DNA from: Cytobacillus stercorigallinarum
Lineage (GTDB): Bacteria; Bacillota; Bacilli; Bacillales; Cytobacillaceae
Length of the DNA stretch: 64,000 nt
NCBI RefSeq assembly: GCF_014836495.1
Contig: NZ_JACSQT010000003.1
Coordinates: 161,182 to 225,181, forward strand
Direction: 5' to 3'
Shown here: one piece after another, positions 43,354 to 51,819 of the stretch
How positions within the stretch are numbered: the first letter of the stretch is position 1
Layout of the letters: each line of letters opens with the position of its first letter
Notes under the pieces: generated by a model
What the model was told of the DNA's origin: nothing
Seen by the model: only the letters and a program-made list of their open reading frames with translations
The model's database searches: none
Made by a program: the position numbers and the translations under genes

Positions 43354-43794
43354 TTAGCTCACACCTTTCTTTTCATCCAATAATCCAATGTTATATGCTT
43401 TTTTTGCTGTTCTATGATCTACTAAATGACCCCCAACAGTATTTGCATAAGGTGATATTTTCTTTTTAGATGGGTCATAAAAACCTGTTTCCAATTCAGT
43501 TTTTGAAAAAGGAGCATCATATCTTAAAACTGGGAAATCTTTAAATTGCAGTTTTGCTCCTTTACCACGTTTCGCCCAGCTACAATATATACGTTTACCT
43601 TGAAGATAGATATCGTTACCTTCTCTATCCTTGTAATACCAATCATTTAGTTCAGGACCTATTTCACTAGCTCCACATTCATAACAATGATAAGGACCAC
43701 ATTGCACCATACCTACACCTACATCTACAAAATCAGCTTCCATTTCCGTCTTACAATAAGGGCATTCTTTGGTTGGTTCATCGTATGCGCCCAT
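43354..43794 (-). CDS. Zinc-ribbon phage protein
   Basis: The 146-residue protein starts with CPYCKTEMEADFVDVGVGMV and CYECGASEIGPEL: a zinc ribbon with a Lar-like look. The C-terminal part is unknown. It lies between Gam-like and AAA genes in the recombination/replication operon. Confidence 0.65.
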   Translation of the reverse strand: MGAYDEPTKECPYCKTEMEADFVDVGVGMVQCGPYHCYECGASEIGPELNDWYYKDREGNDIYLQGKRIYCSWAKRGKGAKLQFKDFPVLRYDAPFSKTELETGFYDPSKKKISPYANTVGGHLVDHRTAKKAYNIGLLDEKKGVS

Positions 43795-43796
43795 CT

Positions 43797-44345
43797 TTAG
43801 ACCTCCACACTATACGAGATAGATTCAGGCTTAACCGTCACTCCAGGAATAAGTTGTCCATTTTCATCAACCACTGTTTTCTCCCCAGAGATTTCAACAA
43901 TCTTTAAGTTCTTTTTGAGGTCCGCCCATTTCACGCTATTTTTGATATAATCGTCCATGTTATTTTCAATAACATGTTGCAGGATTTCTTCTTCATTAGC
44001 CTTCTCAGGAGCTTCCTTAGACTTCCTAGTCTTAGATTTCCCATAAGGTGTAGTAATTGTTTTTGCCTTAGGATCACTTTCTAATTGCTTAGCATGATAA
44101 ACAGATATCATATTTTCGAAAAACTCAACACTTCCTTCAATTGTGGATAGCTCCCCGCGCTCCCATAGTGCAATACGATCACGTTCAACATTTGCTAATT
44201 GCTTGATTTCCTTTTCCTTAGATTTAAGAGCTGCAAGTTTACGGAATGCCCAGTTAAGGCTATTTAAATCACTGATTTCAAAAGGTGTTTCTTGTGATTG
44301 GATTTCTTCCACTTCCATCATTTCGATTTGTTGTAATTGGTTCAT
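43797..44345 (-). CDS. Gam-like host nuclease inhibitor
   Basis: The 182-residue protein has a long central helix pair (ALKSKEKEIKQLANVERDRI, then LSTIEGSVEFFENMISVYHA), a basic KSKTRKSKE linker and strands at the end, matching the Gam-type double-strand DNA end-binding family. It would protect phage DNA ends from host RecBCD/AddAB. Start ATG with AAGGAGG is inside the end of the gene before it. Confidence 0.75.
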   Translation of the reverse strand: MNQLQQIEMMEVEEIQSQETPFEISDLNSLNWAFRKLAALKSKEKEIKQLANVERDRIALWERGELSTIEGSVEFFENMISVYHAKQLESDPKAKTITTPYGKSKTRKSKEAPEKANEEEILQHVIENNMDDYIKNSVKWADLKKNLKIVEISGEKTVVDENGQLIPGVTVKPESISYSVEV

Positions 44346-44526
44346 TATTCATTTCCTCCTTATCTCTAAATACATAATCTAAATATTCATATGTCTCCAC
44401 GAGGTCATCAAAGAGATTGCTGCCGCCAATTGCTTGATGATATTGCTCAAGAATTTTATAAAACGGCTCTAATTTATCAACCTGTGGACTGAAAACAGTA
44501 CGACTTTTTGAATCAAAGTAAGGCAT
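44278..44526 (-). CDS. Hypothetical phage protein
   Basis: The 82-residue protein (MPYFDSKSRTVFSPQVDKLE; GGSNLFDDLVETYEYLDYVF) overlaps the Gam-like gene by 68 bases in another frame and carries its ribosome site. No family is recognised. Confidence 0.6.
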   Translation of the reverse strand: MPYFDSKSRTVFSPQVDKLEPFYKILEQYHQAIGGSNLFDDLVETYEYLDYVFRDKEEMNNEPITTNRNDGSGRNPITRNTF

Positions 44527-44587
44527 TTACTAAACCTCCAGTTGCTTTTTTGAATAACCTTTTATAAACTGAAGATGACTATTAAAC

Positions 44588-44710
44588 TTATTTTTGACCT
44601 GTTGTTGGCGCAACGGGTCTTTTATTTTGATTTCTAACAAATGCTCTATGGATTGCCATGTAACGGTCCGCGTGATTCATTTCATTCCATGCTTTAGTAC
44701 TGATTTTCAT
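44588..44710 (-). CDS. 40-residue basic phage protein
   Basis: ATG at 44710 preceded by AAGGAGG-like sequence gives MKISTKAWNEMNHADRYMAI then HRAFVRNQNKRPVAPTTGQK. It fills the gap between neighbours. Amphipathic and basic; no family is known. Confidence 0.6.
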   Translation of the reverse strand: MKISTKAWNEMNHADRYMAIHRAFVRNQNKRPVAPTTGQK

Positions 44711-44722
44711 ATACTCACCTCC

Positions 44723-44992
44723 TTAAAATTCAACTTCGATTTTCACTTTCAATGGAATAATTTGTGATAAAATAATTTCTTTAACTCCAATGCTTACTTG
44801 TTCTTTAATAAATTCTTGTGCTTCATCCAAAGTCTCAAAGCAGCTTACTTTGCTAAACATTCCTGATTGGGGATTGATATTTACTAGGTAATTTTGATTT
44901 TCCAAACTCACTATGCTCACCTCTTTTAAGTTAGAACTCATTTCGTTCATCAAATTTTGCATGATAGATAAAAAGGAAACAGTTACACTCAA
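44723..44992 (-). CDS. Hypothetical phage protein
   Basis: The 89-residue protein (LMNEMSSNLKEVSIVSLENQ; MFSKVSCFETLDEAQEFIKE) is alpha/beta and overlaps the preceding gene by four bases. It belongs to the operon read from the cro promoter. Confidence 0.6.
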   Translation of the reverse strand: MSVTVSFLSIMQNLMNEMSSNLKEVSIVSLENQNYLVNINPQSGMFSKVSCFETLDEAQEFIKEQVSIGVKEIILSQIIPLKVKIEVEF

Positions 44993-45189
44993 TTTTTATC
45001 AATATAAGTTAACTGTGTTCTAAGCTTTCCATTACTTCTTTTTATTACTTTTCTTTCATACCCCTCGTCAGAAATGACATTTTGCACAATATCCCATGAG
45101 CCTATACTATTGAATAATTCAGCTATAGGTGGTGAAACATTAATCTTGTGTCCATCTAATTCAAGGTTTAGTATCTCAAAATTAGTCAT
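44989..45189 (-). CDS. Hypothetical phage protein
   Basis: The 66-residue protein (MTNFEILNLELDGHKINVSP) is probably a small strand-rich protein. It overlaps the Cro-like gene by 8 bases. An excision factor for the serine integrase may be among these small early genes, but nothing in this one shows it. Confidence 0.6.
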   Translation of the reverse strand: MTNFEILNLELDGHKINVSPPIAELFNSIGSWDIVQNVISDEGYERKVIKRSNGKLRTQLTYIDKN

Positions 45190-45421
45190 TAGGTCTCACA
45201 ACTTCTTCACTATATCTACTTAAAGTAGAGTCATGGTTAAAAAAAATATAATCATAACTTAACTCTAGGATATTACATATTTTTTTTGCATCTCTGATTG
45301 TAACCACCTCAGGGTCTTTTTCCATTTTCATATAAGTGTGCACGTGAACACCTAATCGTTTAGCGATGTCCTTTTGAGTAAATCCTTTTATTAATCTAGC
45401 TTGTCTTAATGTTAAATTCAT
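45182..45421 (-). CDS. Cro-like XRE regulator
   Basis: The 79-residue protein is one XRE HTH domain: LTLRQARLIKGFTQKDIAKR with LGVHVHTYMKMEKDPEVVTI. It is the first gene of the early minus-strand operon and faces the cI-like gene. One operator copy lies within its own 3' end. It should act as the lytic regulator. Confidence 0.85.
   Translation of the reverse strand: MNLTLRQARLIKGFTQKDIAKRLGVHVHTYMKMEKDPEVVTIRDAKKICNILELSYDYIFFNHDSTLSRYSEEVVRPND
45215..45229. promoter_or_regulatory. Operator copy inside the Cro-like gene
   Basis: TCTACTTAAAGTAGA is a perfect 15-bp dyad and matches the operators in the cI-cro intergenic region. It lies in the coding region about 240 bases from the others, where it could support DNA looping. 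Confidence 0.65.
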
Positions 45422-45455
45422 CTACATCACCTCACTTTTTTTATCCTGTACGCAT

Positions 45456-45586
45456 ATAATAATCTACTCAAAGTAGAATGTCAATAACTGTTCATATAGG
45501 AAATTGTACTTAAAAGTAGTATTTTCGCTCTCAAAGTAGATATTTTTCGACAAAACATTGAAAAGAATCTACTTTTAGTTTATTAT
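45456..45586. promoter_or_regulatory. Divergent cI/cro promoters with four operator copies
   Basis: Minus-strand promoter: TTGACA (45479-45484), 17 bases, TATTAT (45456-45461), with operator TCTACTCAAAGTAGA (45463-45477) filling the spacer. Plus-strand promoter: TTGAAA (45558-45563), 17 bases, TATTAT (45581-45586), with TCTACTTTTAGTTTA (45568-45582) in the spacer. Further copies are TGTACTTAAAAGTAGT (45505) and CGCTCTCAAAGTAGA (45526). All share the TCTACTTTNNAGTAGA-like dyad. Confidence 0.82.
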
Positions 45587-45620
45587 ATATTTAATAAAAT
45601 CTTGTGAACGGGTGATAAAA

Positions 45621-46295
45621 ATGTCAATCGGTAGGAATATAAAAAAATTAAGAGAGAAGCATGACCTATCTCAAAGAGAACTTGGCGAAATAGCAGGCGT
45701 TTCTGATAAAGCTGTATCTAGTTGGGAAAAAGAAACCAAAGAACCTCGTATGGGGGCTATTCAAAAAATCGCAGACCATTTTGGTATTTTAAAAAGTGAT
45801 ATTATCGAAGGACCACAAATAAAAGGGAAATTTGTCAATGAGAAGGTATATCCTTACACTACTAAAAATAAAATTTCTGATGGGTGCAGACAGGTTCCTC
45901 TTTTAGGAAGGATTTCTGCTGGTTTGCCAATTGAAATGATACCAGTTCAAGAAATGATTAATGTCCCTATTGAAATAACAGATCAATATCCTGAAGCTTT
46001 TTTGTTACAAGTCACTGGAGATAGTATGAATAAGGTCGTTCCTTCAGGCGCACTAGCTTTAATAGACCCTACAATTGAAGTAAAGAATGGTGAGATTGCT
46101 GCCGTTAGTGTTAACGGTTATGACGCAACATTGAAAAGGTTCTATAAGTTCCAAGATGGTATAGCATTGGAACCTGAGAGTTATAATCCTGAAAATACTA
46201 CTCAGTTCTATAGTTCCGAAGAACAAGAACATAGTCCTATTTATATTAAAGGAAGGCTTGTTTGGTACATGGCTCCTTTAAATATAAAACTCTAG
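45621..46295 (+). CDS. CI-like repressor with S24 self-cleavage domain
   Basis: ATG at 45621 is preferred over GTG at 45612. Residues 2-60 form an XRE HTH (LREKHDLSQRELGEIAGVSD). The C-terminal part is a LexA-type S24 peptidase: the Ala-Gly cleavage site in GRISAGLPIEM, catalytic Ser in VTGDSMNKVVPSG and catalytic Lys in DATLKRFYKF. It maintains lysogeny and should be cut on DNA damage with RecA help. The integrase gene follows 13 bases later and is co-transcribed. Confidence 0.93.
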   Translation: MSIGRNIKKLREKHDLSQRELGEIAGVSDKAVSSWEKETKEPRMGAIQKIADHFGILKSDIIEGPQIKGKFVNEKVYPYTTKNKISDGCRQVPLLGRISAGLPIEMIPVQEMINVPIEITDQYPEAFLLQVTGDSMNKVVPSGALALIDPTIEVKNGEIAAVSVNGYDATLKRFYKFQDGIALEPESYNPENTTQFYSSEEQEHSPIYIKGRLVWYMAPLNIKL

Positions 46296-46308
46296 AAGGT
46301 GATGAACT

Positions 46309-47673
46309 TTGAAAAATGCAGCGATATATATAAGAGTCAGTACCCAAGAACAAGTAGAGAATTATAGTATTGAAGTACAGAAAGAACGCTTAGAAGCGTT
46401 TTGTAAAGCAAAAGGGCTAAATGTTTATAACACCTACATAGATGGTGGTTTCTCAGGTGCAACATTAAATAGACCCGCTTTGAAAAGTATGCTTAATGAC
46501 ATTAAAGAAATAGATACAGTTATTGTTTACAAACTTGACCGTTTATCTAGATCACAAAAAGATACTTTAGAATTAATTGAAGAATATTTTCTTAAGAACA
46601 AAGTCGACTTCATCTCCATAACAGAAACTTTAGACACATCAACTCCTTTTGGTAAAGCAATGATTGGGATATTATCTGTATTTGCTCAACTAGAAAGAGA
46701 GACAATCGCAGAGCGTATGAGAATGGGGCATATAAAGAGAGCAGAAAATGGATTGAGGGGCATGGGTGGCGATTATGACCCAGCTGGTTATTTTAGAAAA
46801 GATGGAGCTTTACATGTAAATGAAGAAGAAGCTAAACATGTTAAAAGAGCCTTTGACCTTTACGAACAATATCATTCTATAACGAAAATTCAAGAACGGT
46901 TAAAAGAAGAAGGATATAAAGTATGGAGGTTTAGAAGGTACCGAGATATATTAGCTAATAAACTATACATTGGATATGTAAGTTTCGCTGGAAAACATTA
47001 CAAAGGACAACATACTCCTTTTATAGAAGAAGAGCAATTTTATAGAGTCCAAGACCTTTTAGAACGGCATAAAGGTCATAACGCACATAAAGCAAAGAAA
47101 GCATTACTTGTGGGTCTCATTACTTGTGATAAGTGCGGTGAAAATTATGTATCGTATTCTACAAGTTCAAGAGCAACTCGAAGTTATGGGAGAATTTATT
47201 ATTATTACACTTGTAGAGCTAGGCGTTTCCCAAGTGAGTACGAAGAAAAATGCGCCAATAAAAATTGGAATAGACAAAAGCTAGAGCAAATGGTTTTAAA
47301 CGAAATGAAAAAAATCATTGTTAATAAAAATAATGATAAAGGTCCAGTTAATAAAATAAATTACGATAAACTAATAAAAGAAGTTGATCTAAAACTTGAA
47401 AGGATTTTAGAGTTATATTCAACTAATACAAACATAAGTCCTGATATCTTAGAAAAACAAGTTGAAAAAATAAATCTAGAAAAAGAAAAATTACTTGAAA
47501 AGAAGTTGAAGCAAGCAAAAGAGAATGAACCTAATAAAGTGCTTGATAAAATTAATAAACTGGTTATTAATTTTGACGAAATGAGCTTTTCCGATAAACA
47601 AGCTATAGTTAACTCTTTGATAGAAAACATTACTGTTAATGAAAATGACGTCAGTATAGATTGGCGTTTTTAA
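46309..47673 (+). CDS. int: Large serine recombinase (integrase)
   Basis: The 454-residue protein has the resolvase domain with catalytic Ser in AAIYIRVSTQEQVENYSIEV (position 10), the arginine motif VYKLDRLSRSQKDTLELI, a recombinase domain (YDPAGYFRKDGALHVNEEEA), a zinc ribbon (CDKCGENYVSYSTSS ... YTCRARR ... CANKNW) and a C-terminal coiled coil. TTG start with AAGGTGATG. It ends 17 bases before the attP arm at the right end. It resembles integrases of A118/TP901-1 type that use a 2-bp core. Confidence 0.95.
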   Translation: MKNAAIYIRVSTQEQVENYSIEVQKERLEAFCKAKGLNVYNTYIDGGFSGATLNRPALKSMLNDIKEIDTVIVYKLDRLSRSQKDTLELIEEYFLKNKVDFISITETLDTSTPFGKAMIGILSVFAQLERETIAERMRMGHIKRAENGLRGMGGDYDPAGYFRKDGALHVNEEEAKHVKRAFDLYEQYHSITKIQERLKEEGYKVWRFRRYRDILANKLYIGYVSFAGKHYKGQHTPFIEEEQFYRVQDLLERHKGHNAHKAKKALLVGLITCDKCGENYVSYSTSSRATRSYGRIYYYYTCRARRFPSEYEEKCANKNWNRQKLEQMVLNEMKKIIVNKNNDKGPVNKINYDKLIKEVDLKLERILELYSTNTNISPDILEKQVEKINLEKEKLLEKKLKQAKENEPNKVLDKINKLVINFDEMSFSDKQAIVNSLIENITVNENDVSIDWRF

Positions 47674-47689
47674 TTAAATTATTTTTTTA

Positions 47690-47710
47690 GTATTCATTAC
47701 GGGCTATTCA
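47690..47710. other. attR, right prophage attachment junction
   Basis: Phage sequence ends with the arm GTATTCATTAC (47690-47700), an 8-base spacer and the shared CA (47709-47710). Host comFA begins at 47711. In the host frame the phage adds a stop (TGA at 47710-47708) right after WAV. Confidence 0.88.
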
Positions 47711-48244
47711 TACCGCCCAAACAAGGTACTCCTTTTTGTTTTTGATGGCTTCGACTACTGCTGTGGATGCTTGTTGCTGTCCAGTAGAAAGCGTCCCATC
47801 CCATTTTAACGGTTGTTCGACTATTAGAGTGCTCGGGCTTGGTCCACTCCAATGAAAAAGTGGTGTACAAGCAGACACTCTTCCCATCATCAAGCAGTTG
47901 CGACAATAATGGCACTGCTCATTTCCACAACGAGCACAAGGATATGTGGCTAGATGATCACTACTGCCACAGCGAGCACATTTGATTTTTCTGCCGTCTT
48001 TTATAAAGGGTCGTCGAAGCGTAATATAACCTGCGTTCACATGGGTGAATAATTCTTCTACAGGGTGAGGGATTTCATCTAGCAGTAATTGTTTGCCGAA
48101 TAGGAATGTCTGGATTTGTGGATTAAAAGGGAATGTAGGGTTGGGATTGTGATGAGGAATGTTCGGAAGTTCTGTAATCGTGTGAGAAGCTGAGTCGTGG
48201 TGAAATGCGGGGGTGAGTAGGTGACCTTTCATGAGTATTCGCAT
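47711..48244 (-). pseudogene. comFA: ComFA 5' part (zinc fingers and start of ATPase)
   Basis: This fragment of 178 codons begins MRILMKGHLLTPAFHHDSAS and holds the four-cysteine zinc modules (CARCGSSDHLATYPCARCGN; CHYCRNCLMMGRV) needed for ComFA function, then EYLVWAV, where Walker A starts. Phage DNA adds TGA. ATG is preceded by AAAGGAG. The fragment has no ATPase motif and should be inactive by itself. Confidence 0.95.
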
Positions 48245-48268
48245 ATGGACTCCTTTCTTTGCTACAAA

Positions 48269-48317
48269 AAGGAGTTATTTCAGCAGGGTTTGGTTTTGTC
48301 TGCGATAATAACTCCTT
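48269..48317 (-). terminator. Terminator between degV and comFA
   Basis: AAGGAGTTATT and AATAACTCCTT pair around a 27-base loop, followed on the minus strand by TTTTTG. It ends degV transcription; comFA therefore needs a promoter in or near this segment, which I cannot identify. Confidence 0.75.
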
Positions 48318-48327
48318 AGTAGATGTA

Positions 48328-49167
48328 TTATTTTTTTACCCAGCCAAGACCCATGGAGCCTTCGCCGAGATGTGTACCAATAACTGCCCCAAAATAGCTA
48401 ATACCAAAGGTGACATTCGGGAATTGTGCTTCTAATTCTTCCTTCCATTTCTGCGCTTCTTCATAACGGTTTGCATGAATAATAGAGGCTTCATAAGCTT
48501 CTCCATCCGCCGCATCTTCCGCTAGCAAGTCAACGATCCGTTTCATTGCTTTTTTACGGGTACGGATTTTTTCGAATGGCACGATGAGCTTATTTTCAAA
48601 ATGAAGCAATGGCTTCACTTGGAGAAGGCTACCTAAAATTGCTTGTGCACTTGATAAGCGGCCACCTCTTTGTAGATGTGACAGATCATCAACCATGAAA
48701 TATGCACGAATGGATTGTTTCATTTCATTCAGTTTGTCCATAATTTCTGCTGGTGACTTCCCATCAGCTGCCATTTCAGCTGCTTTGACGACATAGAAAC
48801 CTTGTACTCGTGCGCTAATCTCTGAGTCAAAAGGGTATACGGTAATGCCTTCAACCATATTACCGGCAGAGACTGCCCCTTGATAGGTGCCACTAATCCC
48901 GCTTGATAAGTGGATGGAGATGATGGCATCATAGTCTTGTTTTAACGTTTCAAACAATGTAACAAAATCACCTACAGATGGCTGCGATGTTTTCGGCAAA
49001 TCCTTATGTTTGACTTCTTCATAAAAACTTTCTGCTGTGATTTCAATTTCTTCTTTATATGATTCATTGCCAAATATCACACTCAGCGGGATCATGTGTA
49101 TATTCAGCTTTTCTCTCAATTCTTGTGGGATATAAGATGTACTATCCGTTACTACGGCCGTTTTCAT
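48328..49167 (-). CDS. DegV family fatty-acid-binding protein
   Basis: The 279-residue protein begins MKTAVVTDSTSYIPQELREK, the DegV signature (TDSTxxL/IP), followed by TSQPSVGDFVTLFETL and the ligand-site SSGISGTYQGAV. DegV/FakB proteins bind fatty acids for FakA kinase. It is located between degU and comFA as in Bacillus yviA. Confidence 0.92.
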   Translation of the reverse strand: MKTAVVTDSTSYIPQELREKLNIHMIPLSVIFGNESYKEEIEITAESFYEEVKHKDLPKTSQPSVGDFVTLFETLKQDYDAIISIHLSSGISGTYQGAVSAGNMVEGITVYPFDSEISARVQGFYVVKAAEMAADGKSPAEIMDKLNEMKQSIRAYFMVDDLSHLQRGGRLSSAQAILGSLLQVKPLLHFENKLIVPFEKIRTRKKAMKRIVDLLAEDAADGEAYEASIIHANRYEEAQKWKEELEAQFPNVTFGISYFGAVIGTHLGEGSMGLGWVKK

Positions 49168-49711
49168 AAATAGAGTAACTCCTTCTCTTTTTTCTCTACT
49201 ATATGTTCTGTTACCATTCTATATGAAAGTAAAAAAAAATGCATTAAGTTTAGAGAGGTTTAAGGGGAAATCTTTTTCTTTCGTGGGCTTGGGGCGGTGC
49301 TCGCTTTTTTGTGGAACGGGATAGAGATGGGTGGACGTTCGTTTGCGGAGTTTGGTTTTGTGAGGGTCTCAGGGTGTGGTTTTAATTTTTGTTATAATGG
49401 GCTGGGTAGGGGTTTTACTCGAGGGATGGGGTTCTTACCTTTACGACTGTATCAGATCGTGTACTTTGGTTGAGGCTGGTTATTTTTTCTTTTGCGGTTT
49501 TCTGAGCTGGGGATTTTTTTGAGACTGGCGATTTTTTTTGCGATGTTCTTTGCTCGATTCCTTTTCTTTCTTCAGAGAAATCACTTTTTACAACGTCTCG
49601 GGCTCAAGAGTGACCTAAGAAACCTTTGAGTTTTTTTCTAGTTCGGCTAATCAACTAGATTTTAATAAATTTAGTAGTTCTTATCAAAGGGACCACTATT
49701 TATCTATGTTT
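49168..49711. other. Intergenic stretch without recognisable gene
   Basis: Over 500 bases show no frame with start and ribosome site. The plus strand is rich in G and T, unlike neighbours, and merges into the pyrimidine-rich tandem array. TATAAT at 49394 stands alone with no good -35. Confidence 0.6.
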
Positions 49712-50930
49712 TTTTGCGTTGCTTATAACTTCTTCTCTTCTTTTATTTGCTTTGTTTTCTGGTCTTGCGTTGCTTATATTTTCTTTCCTTCTTCTATTTG
49801 CTTTGTTTTCTACTTTTGCGTTGCTCATATCTCCCTCTCTTCTTCTATTTGCTTCGATTTACGCTTTTGCGTTGCTCATATCTTACTCTCTTCTTCTATT
49901 TGCTTTGTTTTCCGCTTTTGCGTTGCTCATATCTTACCCTCTCCTTCTATTTGCTTTGTTTTCCGCTTTTGCGTTGCTTATATCTTACTCTCTTCTTCTA
50001 TTTGCTTCGATTTACGCTTTTGCGTTGCTCATATCTTACCCTCTCCTTCTATTTGCTTCGATTTACGCTTTTGCGTTGCTCATATCTTACTCTCTTCTTC
50101 TATTTGCTTCGATTTCTGCTTTTGCGTTGCTCATATCTTACTCTCTTCTTCTATTTGCTTCGATTTACGCTTTTTTGCTTTGCTCATATCCCCCTCTCTT
50201 CTTCTATTTGCTTCGATTTCTACTTTTGCGTTGCTCATATCCTCTTCTCTCCTTCTATTTGCTTCGATTTACGCTTTTGCGTTGCTCATATCCCCCTCTC
50301 TTCTTCTATTTGCTTCGATTTCTACTTTTGCGTTGCTCATATCCTCCTCTCTTCTTCTATTTGCTTCGATTTACGCTTTTGCGTTGCTCATATCCTCCTC
50401 TCTCCTTCTATTTGCTTCGATTTCTACTTTTGCGTTGCTCATATCTTACTCTCTTCTTCTATTTGCTTCGATTTCTACTTTTGCGTTGCTCATATCCTAC
50501 TCTCTTCTTCTATTTGCTTCGATTTACGCTTTTGCGTTGCTTATATCTCCCTCTCTTCTTCTATTTGCTTCGATTTCTGCTTTTGCGTTGCTCATATCTT
50601 ACTCTCTTCTTTTATTTGCTTCGATTTCTGCTTTTGCGTTGCTTATATCTTCCCCTCTTCTTCTATTTGCTTCGATTTCCGCTTTTGCGTTGCTCATATC
50701 TTACTCTCTTCTTCCATTTGCTTCGATTTCTACTTTTGCATTGCTCATATCTCCCTTTCTTCTTCTATTTGCTACGATTTCTACTTTTGCGTTGCTCATA
50801 TCTTACTCTCTTCTTCTATTTGCTTCGATTTCCGCTTTTGCGTTGCTCATATCCCCCTCTCTTCTTCCATTTGCTTCGATTTTGCTTTTACATCACTTAT
50901 ATCTTTCCCTCCTCCTCCATTCAAATAATC
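49712..50930. repeat. Tandem array of a 51-bp unit, about 24 copies
   Basis: Units begin TTTTGCGTTGCTCATATC and repeat every 51 bases (49712, 49763, 49814 ... 50785, 50836); one unit at 50171 is 53 bases long, and copies at both ends are decayed. Variants differ at few positions: TTACTC, CCCCTC or CTCCTC after ATATC, and TTACGC, TTCTAC, TTCTGC or TTCCGC at the end. On the minus strand each unit starts ATGAGCAACGCAAAA behind a purine-rich GAGAGG stretch. All plus frames are open only because the strand is pyrimidine-rich. Confidence 0.9.
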
Positions 50931-50980
50931 CATTACAACCTTTTTTCTATATTCACTTGAGAACTTAACCAAACTAAAAA

Positions 50981-51016
50981 CCCCCTAAGTGGACTCTTTA
51001 GTCCAACTTAAGGGGG
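50981..51016 (-). terminator. Terminator behind degU
   Basis: GCCCCCCTTAAGTTGGACT and AGTCCACTTAGGGGG pair on the minus strand and are followed by TTTTTAG. It closes the degS-degU transcript and keeps it out of the tandem array. Confidence 0.92.
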
Positions 51017-51063
51017 GCACTTCACATGTGGAGTGTTTCTTTCATATGTATCAACAGCTGGGA

Positions 51064-51747
51064 TTAGCGAACTTCTACCCAACCGTTTTTGATGGCTACG
51101 ACAACCGCTTGTGTACGGTCATTGACGTTCATTTTTTGTAGAATGTTACTTACATGGTTTTTGACTGTTTTTTCACTAATATATAGTGCTTCACCGATGC
51201 CGCGGTTACTTTTTCCGTCTGCAAGGAGTTGTAGTACTTCACATTCGCGACGTGTAAGTAAATGGAGCGGACGACGGATTTCAATTTGTCCGTAAGCGCC
51301 TGTTGTACCAGTTCCTTCTGAAGCAAGGCGACGGTATTCGTTAACAAGGTTGTGCGTTACTTTCGGATGAAGGTAAGAACCACCTTCTGCAACTACTTTT
51401 ACAGCCTCAACTAATGCATCTGCATCCATTTCTTTAAGCAGGTAACCACTTGCTCCCGTTTTTAAAGCGTGCGTTACATAGTTTTCATCATCATGGATTG
51501 AAAGAATGATTACTTTAGAATCTGGATATTTCTCTACTAATTGACGCGTTGCTTCAACACCATTAATATTCGGCATGTTAATATCCATGATAATTACGTC
51601 TGGTTGATATTCTTCAACGAGTCTGATCGCTTCGTCGCCATCGTCACCTTCTGCTACCACGTTAAATGTTTTTTCAAAATCAAGAATACGTTTTACGCCC
51701 TCTCGGAAAAGTTGATGGTCGTCAATAATTACTATTTTAGTATTCAA
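51064..51747 (-). CDS. degU: Response regulator DegU
   Basis: DegU controls exoenzymes, motility and competence. The TTG at 51747 behind GGGAGGGG is the likely start (227 residues, as in Bacillus). The receiver has [19 protein letters not shown] and the phosphorylated Asp in [18 protein letters not shown]; the LuxR-type HTH is [20 protein letters not shown]. The sequence follows Bacillus DegU over its whole length. Confidence 0.96.
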   Translation of the reverse strand: MNTKIVIIDDHQLFREGVKRILDFEKTFNVVAEGDDGDEAIRLVEEYQPDVIIMDINMPNINGVEATRQLVEKYPDSKVIILSIHDDENYVTHALKTGASGYLLKEMDADALVEAVKVVAEGGSYLHPKVTHNLVNEYRRLASEGTGTTGAYGQIEIRRPLHLLTRRECEVLQLLADGKSNRGIGEALYISEKTVKNHVSNILQKMNVNDRTQAVVVAIKNGWVEVR

Positions 51748-51819
51748 GTTCTTCCCCTCCCAATCTTCAACTGTTTTATATCTATCATGATGTTTGACCA
51801 GTTTCAAAATCATCAATTA

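Noticed and set aside
4337..47706. GCTA shared at 4337-4340 and 47703-47706 as the att core
   Set aside because: It would leave TGA inside the rejoined comFA and places the attP arms off-centre by one base.
4339..47713. TAC shared at 4339-4341 and 47711-47713 as the att core
   Set aside because: Rejoined comFA would read WAVACGAGKTE with one extra residue that spoils the Walker A spacing, and the attP arms would be strongly asymmetric.
49712..50930. CRISPR array
   Set aside because: Units are directly joined with no unique spacers, and no cas genes are near.
49706..50968. Three overlapping plus-strand open frames of about 400 codons
   Set aside because: They arise because the tandem repeats are pyrimidine-rich and lack stops in all frames; no ribosome site precedes them, and all three translations are just hydrophobic, cysteine- and serine-rich repeats.
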